Assembly: GCA_036874045.1 (NCBI GenBank)
Contig: CM072343.1
Coordinates: 5,538,001 to 5,602,000, forward strand
Reading direction: 5' to 3'
Length of the DNA: 64,000 bases
From: Cymodocea nodosa
Lineage: Eukaryota > Streptophyta > Magnoliopsida > Alismatales > Cymodoceaceae
This document shows, one piece after another, positions 24,633 through 35,462 of this stretch. A model generated the notes under the pieces. The model did no database searches and had not been told where the DNA came from. It was given only the letters and a program-made list of their open reading frames with translations. Made by a program: the position numbers and the translations under genes. Numbering within the stretch: the stretch's first letter is position 1; every line of letters starts with the position of its first letter.

Positions 24633-25494
24633 CATCCAGACCAGTGACTTTTGCATCAAGTGGGACGCAAGCGACGACAAGTCTCAAGTGGTGGCAATAG
24701 TTGAATCAACTTGGTTGGGTACCCAACAATAAACAGTCGAATTACCATAGGCAATGCTTCCGATTTTGGCCGTGACCGGCGTCTCCGGCCATCGGAAAGA
24801 GGACGGACCCACATGCATGCACGGCCTAGCTAGCTAGCAGCCGACGAGGACGTGGCCCACCGCTCCACCCGCCGGCCGGAATGGGCTGAGTGCGTCGCCA
24901 TCGGGATTGCTTCCTCTACTACCCCGACCGACCTGGTCCATATTCTCCCTCACCCTTTACGTTGGTGGGTCGTCTCATCCCTTCCTGTTCCTTCCCAGCT
25001 TGGGATGATCAAGTAGTATGAAGAGGGTTGTTGATCGGAATCTCTGCTTGTTTACCTGTTCAAACCAGACCAGATGGTATGTATGTACGTATGAATGATC
25101 GAACCCGTTTGGAGAAAATTAATTACAAGTTCTGTAGCAGATGACCAAGTATTCGAGGAAGGGTCCGTTACTTATTATTAATTGGTTTAGTTGAGATGTT
25201 ATGATTAAAGAAAGGATGAACATGGAAAAACACCAACATTTTTTGAAATGCTCTTTGGAAAAGCATTCTCTACTCTGCAACCATTCCCGGCCAACCAAGA
25301 GAATCCAAGGAGTGAACACTCCTCTCCCACTGTGGAGTGGAGTTCTTCCCAGGATGATTTTCCATTCCTTGGCTCGTTTCATCCAAGCAGATTTGACAAC
25401 ACTGTGGTGTTGTGGAACATGATAGGAATCGTCCCCTGCAGAGAGATAGAGATGGATATGACTACAAGAATATTTGCATTGATTGATAAGAAAT

Positions 25495-25702
25495 GAAGAT
25501 TATGGTTCATCTACAGGTAGCTAGAAAATTAAGCAAACTACAGATCGCATAGATGCATATATAATTTGGGTTTATGAAGATGAGGATTCATCTACTGGTA
25601 GAAAAGCAAACGACAGAATGGTTATATAGTTAGGGTTTATGAAGATGACGATTCATCTACTATTAGAAAAGCAAACGACAGAATGGTAGTATAGTTGGTA
25701 TA
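25495..25702 (+). repeat. Tandem repeat of about 66 bp, two good units and one diverged
   Basis: GGTTTATGAAGATGAGGATT and GAAAAGCAAACGACAGAATG recur with the same order and spacing at about 25570-25636 and 25637-25702. A weaker unit with GGTTCATCTACAGGTAG begins near 25495. It lies in the non-transposon island. Confidence 0.75.
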
Positions 25703-26799
25703 GCAGAAGAAGGGGAGACAGCACTGTAACGCTTGGTTGGGATATTAATTGGTAAGTTACACCCATGGGTACGGTGGTGATGGGATGATAACCATCATGA
25801 ATAAGAATCCAATTCTTTACTTTGGATTTTCAAACATTGTGGAAGAATCCAATGGTATGGATTTGTTCCTCCCTTTTTTTCCTGATCTCTGAAGCTCGAT
25901 CTGAAGGTTTGAAGAAATGCTCCCACCTTCTTAATCAGTCCAAACGTATAAAGACAGGGACAGTACTGCATGACAACTCTGCAGTTCTTTGTATCATCAT
26001 CATCTTCTTCGTAAAAATTAAACATGATAACATCGTCATCATCATCGTCATCTTCTTCTCGGTAAAAATTGAAGATGTAACATCTAGTTTTGAATTCTCA
26101 TCAGACATGATAACAGAAGGAAACCACAACCCAGATGCAAAGAAATAAAGAAAGAAAGAATAAATAAAAAAGGAAAGAAAAGCTCTTGTTTATGAGAAGA
26201 GGACCACCACATACATTTATAAAGACGTCTCTGGTTGGGGTGTTGGATTGGCATGGAGGACAACTGGGCATGGCAGGAGGTGTGGGTTTCATCGGTGATG
26301 ATGCTGGCTTTTGCCTTGAATGAGCTGGCCGGGAAGGTTTTCTTCGTGATTCAGCAGCTGTAGCCGTCGACATGATTGTACTTGCTCGCGTGTGGACCTC
26401 GAAGCTCATGTGTCACCTGTTCCCCAAACCAATTCCCCAAACCAATTCCCCTGTCTTGTCACTTATTTGTCCTTTTTTTTACAAAGTAATTTTTTTTTAA
26501 AGATTTTGAATCCTAATATATTTTTATAAATTTCAAACCATAGATGACAAGAGATTTTCTCCTTTATTCTACAATGGTGGTGGACTGGATTTATATTATT
26601 CTACGTGTAATAGAGTTAATTTTAGACATTTTTTCCTTATCTATGGTCGGTATTTGTTATTTTATTTCTATGATTTAGATTCATCTACTGGGGTAAATAT
26701 AAAATCCTTCTAAATACTAAATAAAAGTAAATTTATTCAAACGTTTCTCCCCTTTCCACTTTCATGTTCTCCTCACTTTCAACACATTGCTTACGTAAC

Positions 26800-27849
26800 T
26801 TTGAAATGGCATCAGGGCAAGTTAATTTATCATCTTGAGACCAATCTTAATTTAATGAATAGACACATCTACAATGTCATTTTCTTTGACTTGCTATTTT
26901 CATCTTCTTGAAAGTGAGGAATATCTTTCCTAAGTCATATCTTCTCTAATTAAGCTTCTTCTTTTCATGGAATTTCTTCTTATCAAAATTCATTTTCTCA
27001 TCTTTCTTCTGATAAGTGCATTAACTTTGAAAATGCTCATACTTATTACAATTGAAGCAGAAGTAGATTGCTTTCCCTTATCATGGCTTTGTCCTTTCTT
27101 TCAGAATTTTCTATATTTTCAGATGACACATGCTAGTTCTTTTGGAAATTCATTTGCAGATTCTTCCATTGGTTGTTGAACTTTTAGAGCAAGCTCCTTT
27201 TTCTTTTCAACCTTCTTTGAGGTTTCTCCTTCCTATTTTTTCCAATCATTTAGCTGAGTCTCATAGGCTAATAGATTGCTAGTGAGATCTTCCAAAGTGA
27301 AGGTCCTCATATCCTTGGAGTCATGAAGAAAAGTAGTCTTAGCTTTCCAATCTTTATTTAGGCTTCTCAAGACTTTGATAACATATTCCTTCACGGGGAA
27401 TTCTTTCCCAAGGTATTTTAGTCTATTTATAATCTCTATGAAATGAGATATGAGATCATTAATACTCTTATTCTCTTTCATCTTGAACATTTCATACTTT
27501 CTCAAAAGTATACTAATTTTAGTATCCTTGACTTCATTTGTTCCCTCATAAGTGATTTCTAATGCACCCTAAACTTCATTTGTAGTAGGACATGTAGAAA
27601 TCTTATTGTACATATCTGCTGTGATTGCACAAGTCAGTGCATTCATTCCTTTAGCATCTATTTGGATTTTTTTCTCATCTTCATTAGACCACATGTTCTC
27701 TAGAATGATTGGAAGTTGTATTCCATGAACACTTGCTCTTCATACATTTACATCCATAGATTTAAGAAAATTAGTTATTTTATTTTTCCAGAACCATAGT
27801 TGTTACCATCAAATATAGGTGGTTTGTGTACATGTTGACCCTTTGCCAT
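26800..27849 (-). pseudogene. gag: Copia-4 Gag
   Basis: It starts MAKGQHVHKPPIFDG, the usual opening of SIRE-type Gag. The best-preserved part (27505-27233) reads FKMKENKSINDLISHF, VLRSLNKDW and LTSNLLAYE, the UBN2-like domain. A zinc knuckle near 27050 reads CFNCNKYEHFQS, then a stop where one residue should be, then Cys. Many stops and frame changes interrupt it. Confidence 0.75.
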
Positions 27850-27901
27850 TTCTCTGAGATTGGTTAAATCTATGAAGAGATAACCTTACTCTAATACCAC
27901 T

Positions 27902-28738
27902 TGTTAGGATCGAATGATATACTAGAGGGAGGGTGAATAGTGTCCTAGTAAGTTTTATAATTACTTTTAAAATTTCAGAAGCAATTGACACTAATGAACC
28001 TTGATTAACTTGATTTAATAGTAGTAAATAAAATGTAGTAACAAAAGAACACAGAGAGATTTATAGTGGTTCCCCAAATTAGGTAGTCCACTCCTTAAGG
28101 CCTTAACCTTGAGAATTCACTAAGTGCTTTTAAGGCTTAGCACAAACCTATGTCAAGTTGCTTTTGCAAGCTAAGCAACAACCTTTACAAGTGTTATTTT
28201 TCACAGGCTAAACAACAACCCTACAATTGTTATTTTTAAGGCTCAACAATACACACAAAGCACCAACTTTGTGTACTCAAGACCCCAATCTTGAGCAAGT
28301 GAAGTCTCACACTTCACTCTCTACATCAAGGCCCTAACCTTGTGAAGGTACACTCACAACACCCTTGTGAGCTAGGGTTTTCAAAATTTTAAGAAACAAG
28401 TTTAAGCTTAGAAGTCTATGACTCAAAATAATTCAAAACACACAACATAAATGAAAACTCCTATGAAGAGTTGATTATTGAAGCTCTTAGAGAAATTTGA
28501 ATTGATCTACAGGATTTTATCTTTAGTGGTTGTTGCAAATGGATCTTCCAAAAGTTTGTAGAATTGCTAAAACCTATTTCTCCTTCTATGTGTTCTGTTT
28601 TTTATTTTGTTGTCGATAATGCTATTTTTCTATTTTCTCCAAGACTTCTATTTCTAGAAAGGATTCTAAAATAGCTAAATTCCTTGTGTGTCAATCCATT
28701 TCCAATAATGCTCATTCACCATTAAATCTGTAGGATCG
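27902..28738 (-). mobile_element. Copia-4 partial LTR
   Basis: It begins TGTTAGGATCG on the plus strand beside the primer-binding site and contains repeated clauses built on AACAACC, GCTTTT and AAGGCTTAGCAC (28100-28260). It ends where the Copia-5 LTR begins, so the remaining LTR sequence is lost or displaced. Confidence 0.7.
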
Positions 28739-30720
28739 TTGTATCACAAGAGGGGGGGTGAATTATATCTTTAGTAATTAAAATTACTAGTGGATAAAAC
28801 AAGAGCACAAAACACTCGTAAATAAAATTCTATTCTTTATAAACTTTAAAGACAAAATTTACAATATCTTTTCAGCTCAATTCCCTTATTGACGGTTTTT
28901 ATACAGTAATATCCGATATACAATTCAAATAGAAAATGAAGTCCTTATTCAAAACTAATTTCAGATTGTATAAAACCTGATCTTTATGCACGTAGCTCCT
29001 TTCCTTCTTTTTGCTCAGCTTTTGTATCTCTTCTTCTTCAGTTGTTGAATTTCCAAAATTCTTGCATTGTAGCTTCTTTTCTGAAATTGCTTGGAATTTC
29101 AAACTTCTTCTAATGTTGGAGAATTTTTCTAGATATGAATATTCAAACTTAACTTTTCAGTTTGGGATCCAGATTGAATATTCAGACTTGGTTTTTGAGA
29201 TTGGGATCCTGATTGTAATGTAGCTCATACTCTTTATTTGTAGTTGAACTATGTCTTCATGTTCAACATGTTCATCCACTTAATCCATAATCCATAATTC
29301 ATGTACTAATTTTTTCTTTAATCCAAATTACTATCTTTTTGAATTTCCACTTTCTCTACTATCATTTTGAATTTCCACAATCTCCACTTGTAGATTAACC
29401 AAAACTTTATCTTCTTGGAGTTTTGTAGAATATCTTCTAACTATTTGTTTTAGTCGAACACTTATTATTTACGTCTTATAAAAACTCAAACACTTATCTA
29501 TAACTCTTCGAGTTTTTGCACTTGTAAAACACGTGATTGAATATAGAAAATTTATTTGTTTATTAGTCCTTTTATAAAACTTGAACAGTTATCTATCCAT
29601 GCGTATAAAAACTCAAATAGTTATTTAACTCTTCAATTTTCATTACCGAATGCACATGGAAAACATATGACAACTTAAAACATTAAAAACACATGTGTAG
29701 ATAACTTAACTATACGAGTTTTTAATATAACTCTTCAACTAAATTAAAACGTTAACTATCCGAAAGTTTAATTGTCTAAAATTCTAACTATCCGAAAACG
29801 TTAATTATTCAAAAATCTAACTATTCGAGAGTTAACTATCCAAAATTTTAAATAAAACTTTTTGATAACTTGTCAACATTTAATTACGTGACTATTATAC
29901 TTAGAAAATATTATTTAGACTTATTTAAAAACTTTAATAAATCATATATCATCAAAACAAAATTCCTAACAATCTCCCCCTTTTTGATGATATCAAAACC
30001 TAATAAGTCAAATAATCTATCTTCTCCCCCTTTTTGGCATTATAAAAAAGTAAATAAAATGTAAGGAAGAAAAGCTTGTTAAGTATATATCGTTCAAAAA
30101 GACATTTTTAAACATGCATAACTTTCGTGGATAAGAATAAATTGTTTAAATAAAACTATTTTAAACATAAACTATCAAAAATAAGTATATGATCATTAAA
30201 TGTAGTAAATAGTTTATATAATGCGATTGCTTTACATAAGTAAGTTTTGGTAATAAATTACAATAAATAAATCATGCAATACATAATTTGTATAATCATA
30301 AGCTTCTTTGTCTTCGAAAAATATTGATCAAAGTATTTAAAATTTGCCTTGCAATTTTTGTACTTACTATGTTTATCTAATCAATTATTGCTTAATCTAA
30401 ATCAGTTTGTGATACTTGTGATGGTTGCTGTAAAAATTCAGTATTTATGTTTATATGTAAATCTGTATGTGTATCTATATTTATACCTGTATTTGTATCT
30501 GACTGTTGCTGTTGTTCCGAAAACAGTGTCGACTGTTGCTGTTGCTATTGTGACTGATTTTGCCAATCCTATTGTTGTCAAATTATAGGCATATTTGCTT
30601 CCTAGTATTTTTGTAGTTCCTTTGTAGAGAAAGATCTTGATTTTAATCTTTTCTATGGCCAAGGTGTAATATTTGTTTGACTTGCCACAATTCTCAAAAG
30701 TGTATCACCCTAAAATAATT
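28739..30720 (-). mobile_element. Copia-5: 3' LTR, polypurine tract and 3' internal fragment
   Basis: The LTR (28739-29971, 1233 bp) matches the Copia-3 LTR at both ends and along its length. Directly to its right the reverse complement reads CAAAAAGGGGGAGAT, the polypurine tract, so the element is on the minus strand and this is its 3' LTR. A second CCCCCTTTTTGGC tract lies at about 30026. The internal part to about 30720 includes a glutamine-rich minus-strand stretch (near 30500-30560), like the C-terminus of the Copia-1 third ORF. The remainder is missing. Confidence 0.75.
30349..30662 (-). pseudogene. Possible remnant of the Copia-5 third ORF C-terminus
   Basis: On the minus strand this segment encodes a glutamine-rich stretch followed by a low-complexity Asp/Thr/Asn part arising from a repeated GTATCTATATTT-like unit. 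The position, just upstream of the polypurine tract, and the Gln-rich character resemble the end of the Copia-1 third ORF near 46350. No domain is visible, so this rests on position and composition. Confidence 0.35.
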
Positions 30721-30855
30721 TACTCTACAAGTTTAAGATATGAGAAAAAAAAACATCATACTAATTCACCTATATATGGTTAATTAATGCATATGTAGCA
30801 TAAAGACAACATCTACCAACCTCTACGCCATGACCAAACCTCTGAAAGAGTTTTC

Positions 30856-30873
30856 TAGCGTCGTTGCTGGGGA
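30856..30873 (+). other. Primer-binding site of the large Athila-type element (tRNA-Asp type)
   Basis: TAGCGTCGTTGCTGGGGA differs at three of 18 positions from the complement of the aspartate tRNA 3' end (TGGCGCCGTTGCCGGGGA), the usual primer of Athila and Tat elements. No clear LTR precedes it: only about 130 unassigned bases separate it from Copia-5, so the 5' LTR is deleted or unrecognisable. Confidence 0.7.
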
Positions 30874-30955
30874 ATTGAGTAGCTAAGCAACTGTAAGTGT
30901 TGTTTTGTTTTAATAGCAAGAGGGGTATTGTGTGTTTTCTTCTATAATTGAGAAT

Positions 30956-31204
30956 ATGGCATATGCTTATACTCAAAGATTTTTGAAACTTGTAGTTAGC
31001 ATATGTGAATTTTGCAAATTGAAAGGTCACGACATCTCTGATTGTTTGAAATTGAGACGGTTGCAGATGGTTAGATCACATGAACAATAGATGAATTATA
31101 TTCAATATAATAGAGCTGAGTATGAGAATCCTATAGTTTATCCAACTGATGGTCAACTTAGAATGTGTAATATGCTGAGAGACAATGAAGTTTGGGATAG
31201 GTAT
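30956..31204 (+). pseudogene. 5' part of the Athila-type zinc-knuckle ORF
   Basis: It starts at ATG 30956. Codons 17-30 form a CCHC knuckle CEFCKLKGHDISDC (31004-31045), which in Gag binds the genomic RNA. One TAG occurs at about 31088. The frame is cut at 31204 by Copia-1 and continues at 48583 as DRLEHSLEQNMDKL. No capsid domain lies between the primer-binding site and the knuckle, only some 80 bases of leader, which is abnormal. Confidence 0.75.
31200..31204 (+). repeat. Target-site duplication of Copia-1, left copy (GGTAT)
   Basis: GGTAT before the left LTR pairs with TGTAT (48578-48582) after the right LTR, one mismatch in five. Removing Copia-1 and one copy restores an uninterrupted frame across the junction in the Athila-type ORF, which confirms the insertion point. 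Confidence 0.85.
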
Positions 31205-32789
31205 TGTTGAGTATTTTGTTTTGATGATGTGTGCTGAATGAAAATAATCATATTTGCTCAATTACTATTGCTTGTGAAAAGAAATGAAAATCATCAATTA
31301 ATACAGAAAAAGCTTACTGACATAAATACTTGTCTGTATTGGATCTGAAATTATACTAAGTTAATAACTAGTCGTTTCATTGCATTAATTTCTCATTTAA
31401 CTAAACGTTAAGTTAACGTGTGTTTTTATTGAAAAGCATGATATGTTTTAAAGTTATATCTTCTGTATTATGAACAGTGTACGTTAAGACAACTCACTAA
31501 GTTAGAGGCTTAAAGGTTAAAATAGGTAACGTGAGAACTCGTTAAGTTAGTGAGTAAAAGAAGAGACGAACTCGTTAAGTTAGTGTTATACACATGGTGA
31601 AATTATAAGTTACGAATGTTATATTGTATCACGTGAGGTGCACATGTTTAACTCGTTAAGTTAGCATAACTAAACACGTTGAGTTGCTATATTGAACACT
31701 AAGGCAACGCGTTAGGTTAACATTATAAACTTAAGTTGTTATTTTTGCACGTGGTAAAATTCTTATTATAAAAACATTTGTTTATTACTGAATCGGTGAG
31801 TTAAAGTTTTTTGGAGACTTACAATCGTAACTATCCGAAACTTAAACTGTTTTCGGTGAGTTAGCATTTAACCTTCCGAAAGAAAGGATAAGTTGTTTCG
31901 TTGAGTTAGCTACAATACTTGTCACGTGAAATGGTACACGAGGAACTCGTTAAGTTAGAAACGTTAAGTTAATATCTACTTGTGTTACTCGTTTAGTTAA
32001 CATTAAAGTAACGACTTCTTATTACATTGATGAAAATTTTTGGATGAGAAAGTTTATTTTGTAGGAAATTTTTCAGAGATCTAACACTGATGATTAAAGA
32101 AAATTCGAAATGTAAACGTGGGTCAGAACGTGTGTGTTTCGATGAAGGAAAAAGAAAAGACGTGGAGAAGTGGAAAACTAGTAGTGATTAAACATGGAGG
32201 ATATGCATGAAATGAAGATACAGTATAAAAGACATAGAGTTCTCATTGATCAAACCATCCTTGCACACAAAACGAAAAATCTTTTCAAGGATCAAACTAT
32301 CCCTACACACCAAAAGAAAAATCTTTTGAGGGATCAAAAACACCTCTTTAGGGAAAAACTCTCCGGTGGAAGAAAATTCAGTGAAGCATAAAAAGGTAAG
32401 ATTTTCATCACTAAAGATTTGAAGTATCAGAAGAAAGTAAATTTGATGAAGCATAAAAAGACAAGATATTCGTCACTGAAGAATTGCTGAAGAAGAAAGA
32501 ACAAGAAGAAGAAGAAAGATCTAAAATAGGGAGAAATGTTTTAAATTCCACAAATTAGTTTTCTCTGTTTGTAGTTATGAAATTATTTAGATGATACATG
32601 GTATCGAGATATAATTGCATCTACACTTTTTGAGGAAAATTGAATTATATATTGTAATTGAAACCTTGAATAAGAATGATTTTATGAAAATAGTGTCTTG
32701 ACTTGTTTTTGAGTTTTAAAGTTTCAATTATATTCAAAAATATTGAAAAACACAATTCACCCCCTCTTGTGTAGCCATACGATCCTACA
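31205..32789 (+). mobile_element. Copia-1 5' LTR (1585 bp)
   Basis: TGTTGAGTATTTTGTTTTGA to CGATCCTACA. It contains many AACTCGTTAAGTTAG-type motifs (31500-31990) and CACGTG sites. It differs from the right LTR by scattered substitutions and by an extra tandem unit of about 44 bases at about 32290-32335 (CACACCAAAAGAAAAATC region), present once in the right copy. Confidence 0.93.
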
Positions 32790-32791
32790 AG

Positions 32792-32803
32792 TGGTATCAG
32801 AGC
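32792..32803 (+). other. Copia-1 primer-binding site (initiator Met tRNA)
   Basis: TGGTATCAGAGC, two bases after the LTR end, is a perfect complement to the 3' end of plant initiator methionine tRNA, the usual primer of Copia elements. Confidence 0.9.
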
Positions 32804-32991
32804 TTTGTTAATAATCTTTGATATAAAATCGATACCAACTTATTTAATATCATTGCTTATTCTACCTTCCTTGTTTTTTTAAACAGAAATTAATATCTGA
32901 GCATACGTTTAACTTTCTTTATTTAAGGCTCAAGTTGTTTTAAAGTTTCTAGATTGTTTAAAATCAAATAGGTTGAAAAATCTAAGGTAAG

Positions 32992-34437
32992 ATGGCTATT
33001 GGAAATGGTAATTTTTCTTTATATGAAGGCCAAAATCTTAATCGTCCTCCTTTATTTGATGGAATACATTTTGAATATTGGAAATATAGGATGACTGTTT
33101 TTCTTAAAAGTATAGATCATAAGTTGTAGTTCATGATTTCTAAACCATATACTCCATTATCTACCCCTTATAATTCTTGGACAATTACTGAAAAAGAAAA
33201 TGAAACTCTAAATGCTAAGGGCTTAAATATTTTATTTTGTGCATTGAGTTATAAACAGTTCAGTAAAGTGTCGACATATAAATCTGCTTATGAGGTGTGT
33301 CATGCATTAGAAGTTTCACATGAAGGTACTTCTCAAGTTAAAGAGACTAAAATAAACATGTTGATTCATAAGTATAAATTCTTTAAGATGTATGAAGACG
33401 AAAGTATTTCTGAGATGTTTTCTAAATTTCTTGATATCATAAACTCTTTAAAATGCTTAGGAAAGAATTTTGAACAGAAGGATTTGGTGAGGAAAATTCT
33501 CAGATCCCTAAGTTCTAAATTGTCTCAGAAAGTAACATCAATTGAGGAATCACGAGATTTAAATGTTTATACCATGAATGAACTTATAGGAAACTTAACA
33601 GCTTATGAAGTTCAATTAAATGAATCATTGAGTCACAAGAAACTAAAAATGAAGAAAGAAATAGCCTTTGAAATTAATTCAGATTTTGATATATTTACTT
33701 ATTCTAATGAGGATTTGATTTTGCTGACTAGGAAATTCAAAAAAGCATGGAAAGCTAGGAAACAGCAAAGGAACAAGAATGATAAACCCTCAACGTCAAA
33801 ATCACTAAATGACAAGAATTCTTCATCTAGAAAGTATGTATGTTACAATTGTAAGAAATTTGGATATCTTTCTCCAGATTGTCCTATAAGGAAAAATGAA
33901 AAGCAAAGTAGGACAAATCAGAAGAATACGACTCAGAAAACTCAGAAAAAGTTTTACAAGAAAAAGGCTTTGAAGGTCACTTGCGATGACACATCTGAAG
34001 AGTTTGAATCTAAGGAATCATCATCAAAATCTTCACATTTAGAAGGAGAACAAGAGTTAGAAGACATTGCTCATGTGTGCTTCATGGAAGATGAGTTTGA
34101 GGTAATATCTGATCTTGAAAGTCATTCAGATTTTAACTTTGATGAATTATTATGTGCTTATCATGCATTATTACAAAAACTTAAAGTTTGTAAACTAGAA
34201 AATAAGAATATTAGAAACTCTTTATCCATTGTGGAAGAAGAAAATTGTTTCCTGTCTACTACTTTAGAAAAGTTTAAATGTGATAATGAAAATCATGCTA
34301 GAGATTTGCATAAATTTAGATTTAATGAATGTGTCTTGCATGAACAAATACAGAATACAAATGCTGAAAAATTAAAGATAGAATCTGAAAATGAAATGTT
34401 GAGAAACAATATAAATGAATACAACTTGTTATGTTAT
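32992..34437 (+). pseudogene. gag: Copia-1 Gag
   Basis: It starts MAIGNGNFSLYEGQNLNRPP and reads through the UBN2-type Gag domain: YKQFSKVSTYKSAYEVCHAL, SHEGTSQVKETKIN and FSKFLDIINSLKCLG. A basic, serine-rich stretch precedes the zinc knuckle CYNCKKFGYLSPDC (about 33841), whose His is replaced by Tyr. A long coiled-coil C-terminus follows. One TAG at about 33127 is the only nonsense codon before the end. The protein end at 34437 is produced by the deletion that joins Gag to integrase. Confidence 0.88.
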
Positions 34438-34678
34438 TAACAGAAGTCACTTAAGACCTCGTGTTAATAAAACTTCTTATGAAATTATGTTTAATACAGT
34501 TCCAAAAATTTCCTATATAAAACCATTTGGCTGCAAGTGTTTTATTCTTAATATTAAGGATAAAAGAGATAAATTTCAAGCCAAAGCGGATGAAAGAATT
34601 TTTGTAGGTTACTCTACTAAAAGTAAAGCCTATAGAGTATATAACAAGACTTCTAGGACGAAGAAACCCTCCATGTAA
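34415..34678 (+). pseudogene. pol: Copia-1 integrase C-terminal remnant
   Basis: It begins at the deletion junction inside the Gag end and continues in another frame with TSYEIMFNTVPKISYIKPFG, FILNIKDKRDKFQAKADE and FVGYSTKSKAYRVYN, the segment following the integrase core in Copia polyproteins. The DDE core and HHCC motif are absent. A frame change near 34670 leads towards reverse transcriptase. Confidence 0.85.
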
Positions 34679-34731
34679 GCTTCAATGAAAATTCTTTTAA
34701 AGAATCTCAATCTAAAGCTGATAATGATGAT

Positions 34732-35462
34732 ATGATCAATCTCCCAAAAGAGTTAGAGATCAATAGAGAGATTGAAGATTTATTTGAGAAAATCAAAAAT
34801 ATGAACTTAAATGATCAAACTAATGATAAAAGTGATGGACCTTCAGATGTTGATGAGAATATTGAGGAAAATCAGAGAAATTGGCGTTATTCTTCATCAC
34901 ATCCAATTACTCAAGTCATTGGTAATATTAATGAGGGAGTTAAAACTAGAGCTTTAGTAAATTTAAATAGTATGTGTATGTTTGTTTCTATGGTGGAACC
35001 AAAGAATATAGAAGAAGCATTATTTGATGAAAATTGGATAGTAGCAATGCAAGAAGAACTAAATCAATTCATTAGAAATGATGTTTGGGAATTAGTCTCT
35101 CCACCAGAAAATCAGTCCATAATAGGTACAAAGTGGATCTTTAGAAACAAAACTAACGAAACTAGTCAAGTAATAAGGAACAAAGCTAGATTAGTTGCAC
35201 AAGGGTATACATAGGAAGAAGGACTAGATTATGATGAAACATTTGCTCCTATGGCTAGGTTAGAAAGTATTAGAATATTATTGGCTTATGCTTGTTATAT
35301 GGATTTTAAATTATTTCAAATGGATGTAAAGAGTGCATTTCTAAATGGTTTAATTAATGAAGAAGTCTATGTAAAACAACCACTTGGATTTGAAGATATT
35401 AAAAATCCTGACTTTGTGTATAAATTGAAGAAAGCCTTATATGGTTTGAAGCAAGCACCTAG
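34732..35462 (+). pseudogene. pol: Copia-1 reverse transcriptase, N-terminal part
   Basis: It contains VEPKNIEEALFDENWIVAMQ, WELVSPPENQSIIGTKWIF and KARLVAQGYT, a stop, then the MDVKSAFLNG and VYKLKKALYGLKQAP motifs. It is cut at 35462 by Copia-2 exactly after GLKQAP and resumes at 44057 with SWYERLSTF. This is the standard fingers and palm start of a Copia reverse transcriptase. Confidence 0.92.
35458..35462 (+). repeat. Target-site duplication of Copia-2, left copy (CCTAG)
   Basis: CCTAG at 35458-35462 is repeated exactly at 44052-44056, flanking Copia-2. Removing one copy rejoins the conserved reverse-transcriptase motif QAPxSWYERL in frame. Confidence 0.95.

Larger units (their letters stand above)
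23938..26750. other. GC-richer, non-repetitive island
   Basis: This is the only part of the window that does not look like a retrotransposon. It is GC-rich around 24760-24960 (GACCGGCGTCTCCGGCCATC, CTAGCTAGCTAGCAG). Short ORFs on both strands (for example 24316-24107 minus, 25201-25422 plus, 26409-26101 minus) show no recognisable domain. A tandem duplication of about 66 bases lies at 25570-25702, with a third diverged unit before it. TCATCATCATCTTCTTC runs lie at 25995-26060. It is probably host intergenic DNA, a promoter or untranslated exon sequence; no gene can be asserted. Confidence 0.5.
26750..28738 (-). mobile_element. Copia-4: Gag, primer-binding site and partial 5' LTR, minus strand
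   Basis: In minus-strand order: part of a 5' LTR (28738-27902), primer-binding site (27899-27888, TGGTATTAGAGT), and Gag from ATG 27849. The LTR is interrupted at 28739 by the start of Copia-5, and pol is missing on the left, where the element fades near 26750. The LTR end TGTTAGGATCGAATGATATA and the leader with GGTAGTCCACTCC are SIRE-like. Confidence 0.78.

Noticed and set aside
26101-26409. Minus-strand ORF of 102 codons with a Ser/Pro-rich start in the non-transposon island.
   Set aside because: No recognisable domain; the second half is a Phe/Leu run from low-complexity DNA. It may be chance.
30438-30662. Tyr/Lys/Arg repeat protein on the minus strand.
   Set aside because: It arises from a short DNA repeat read in one of its frames.
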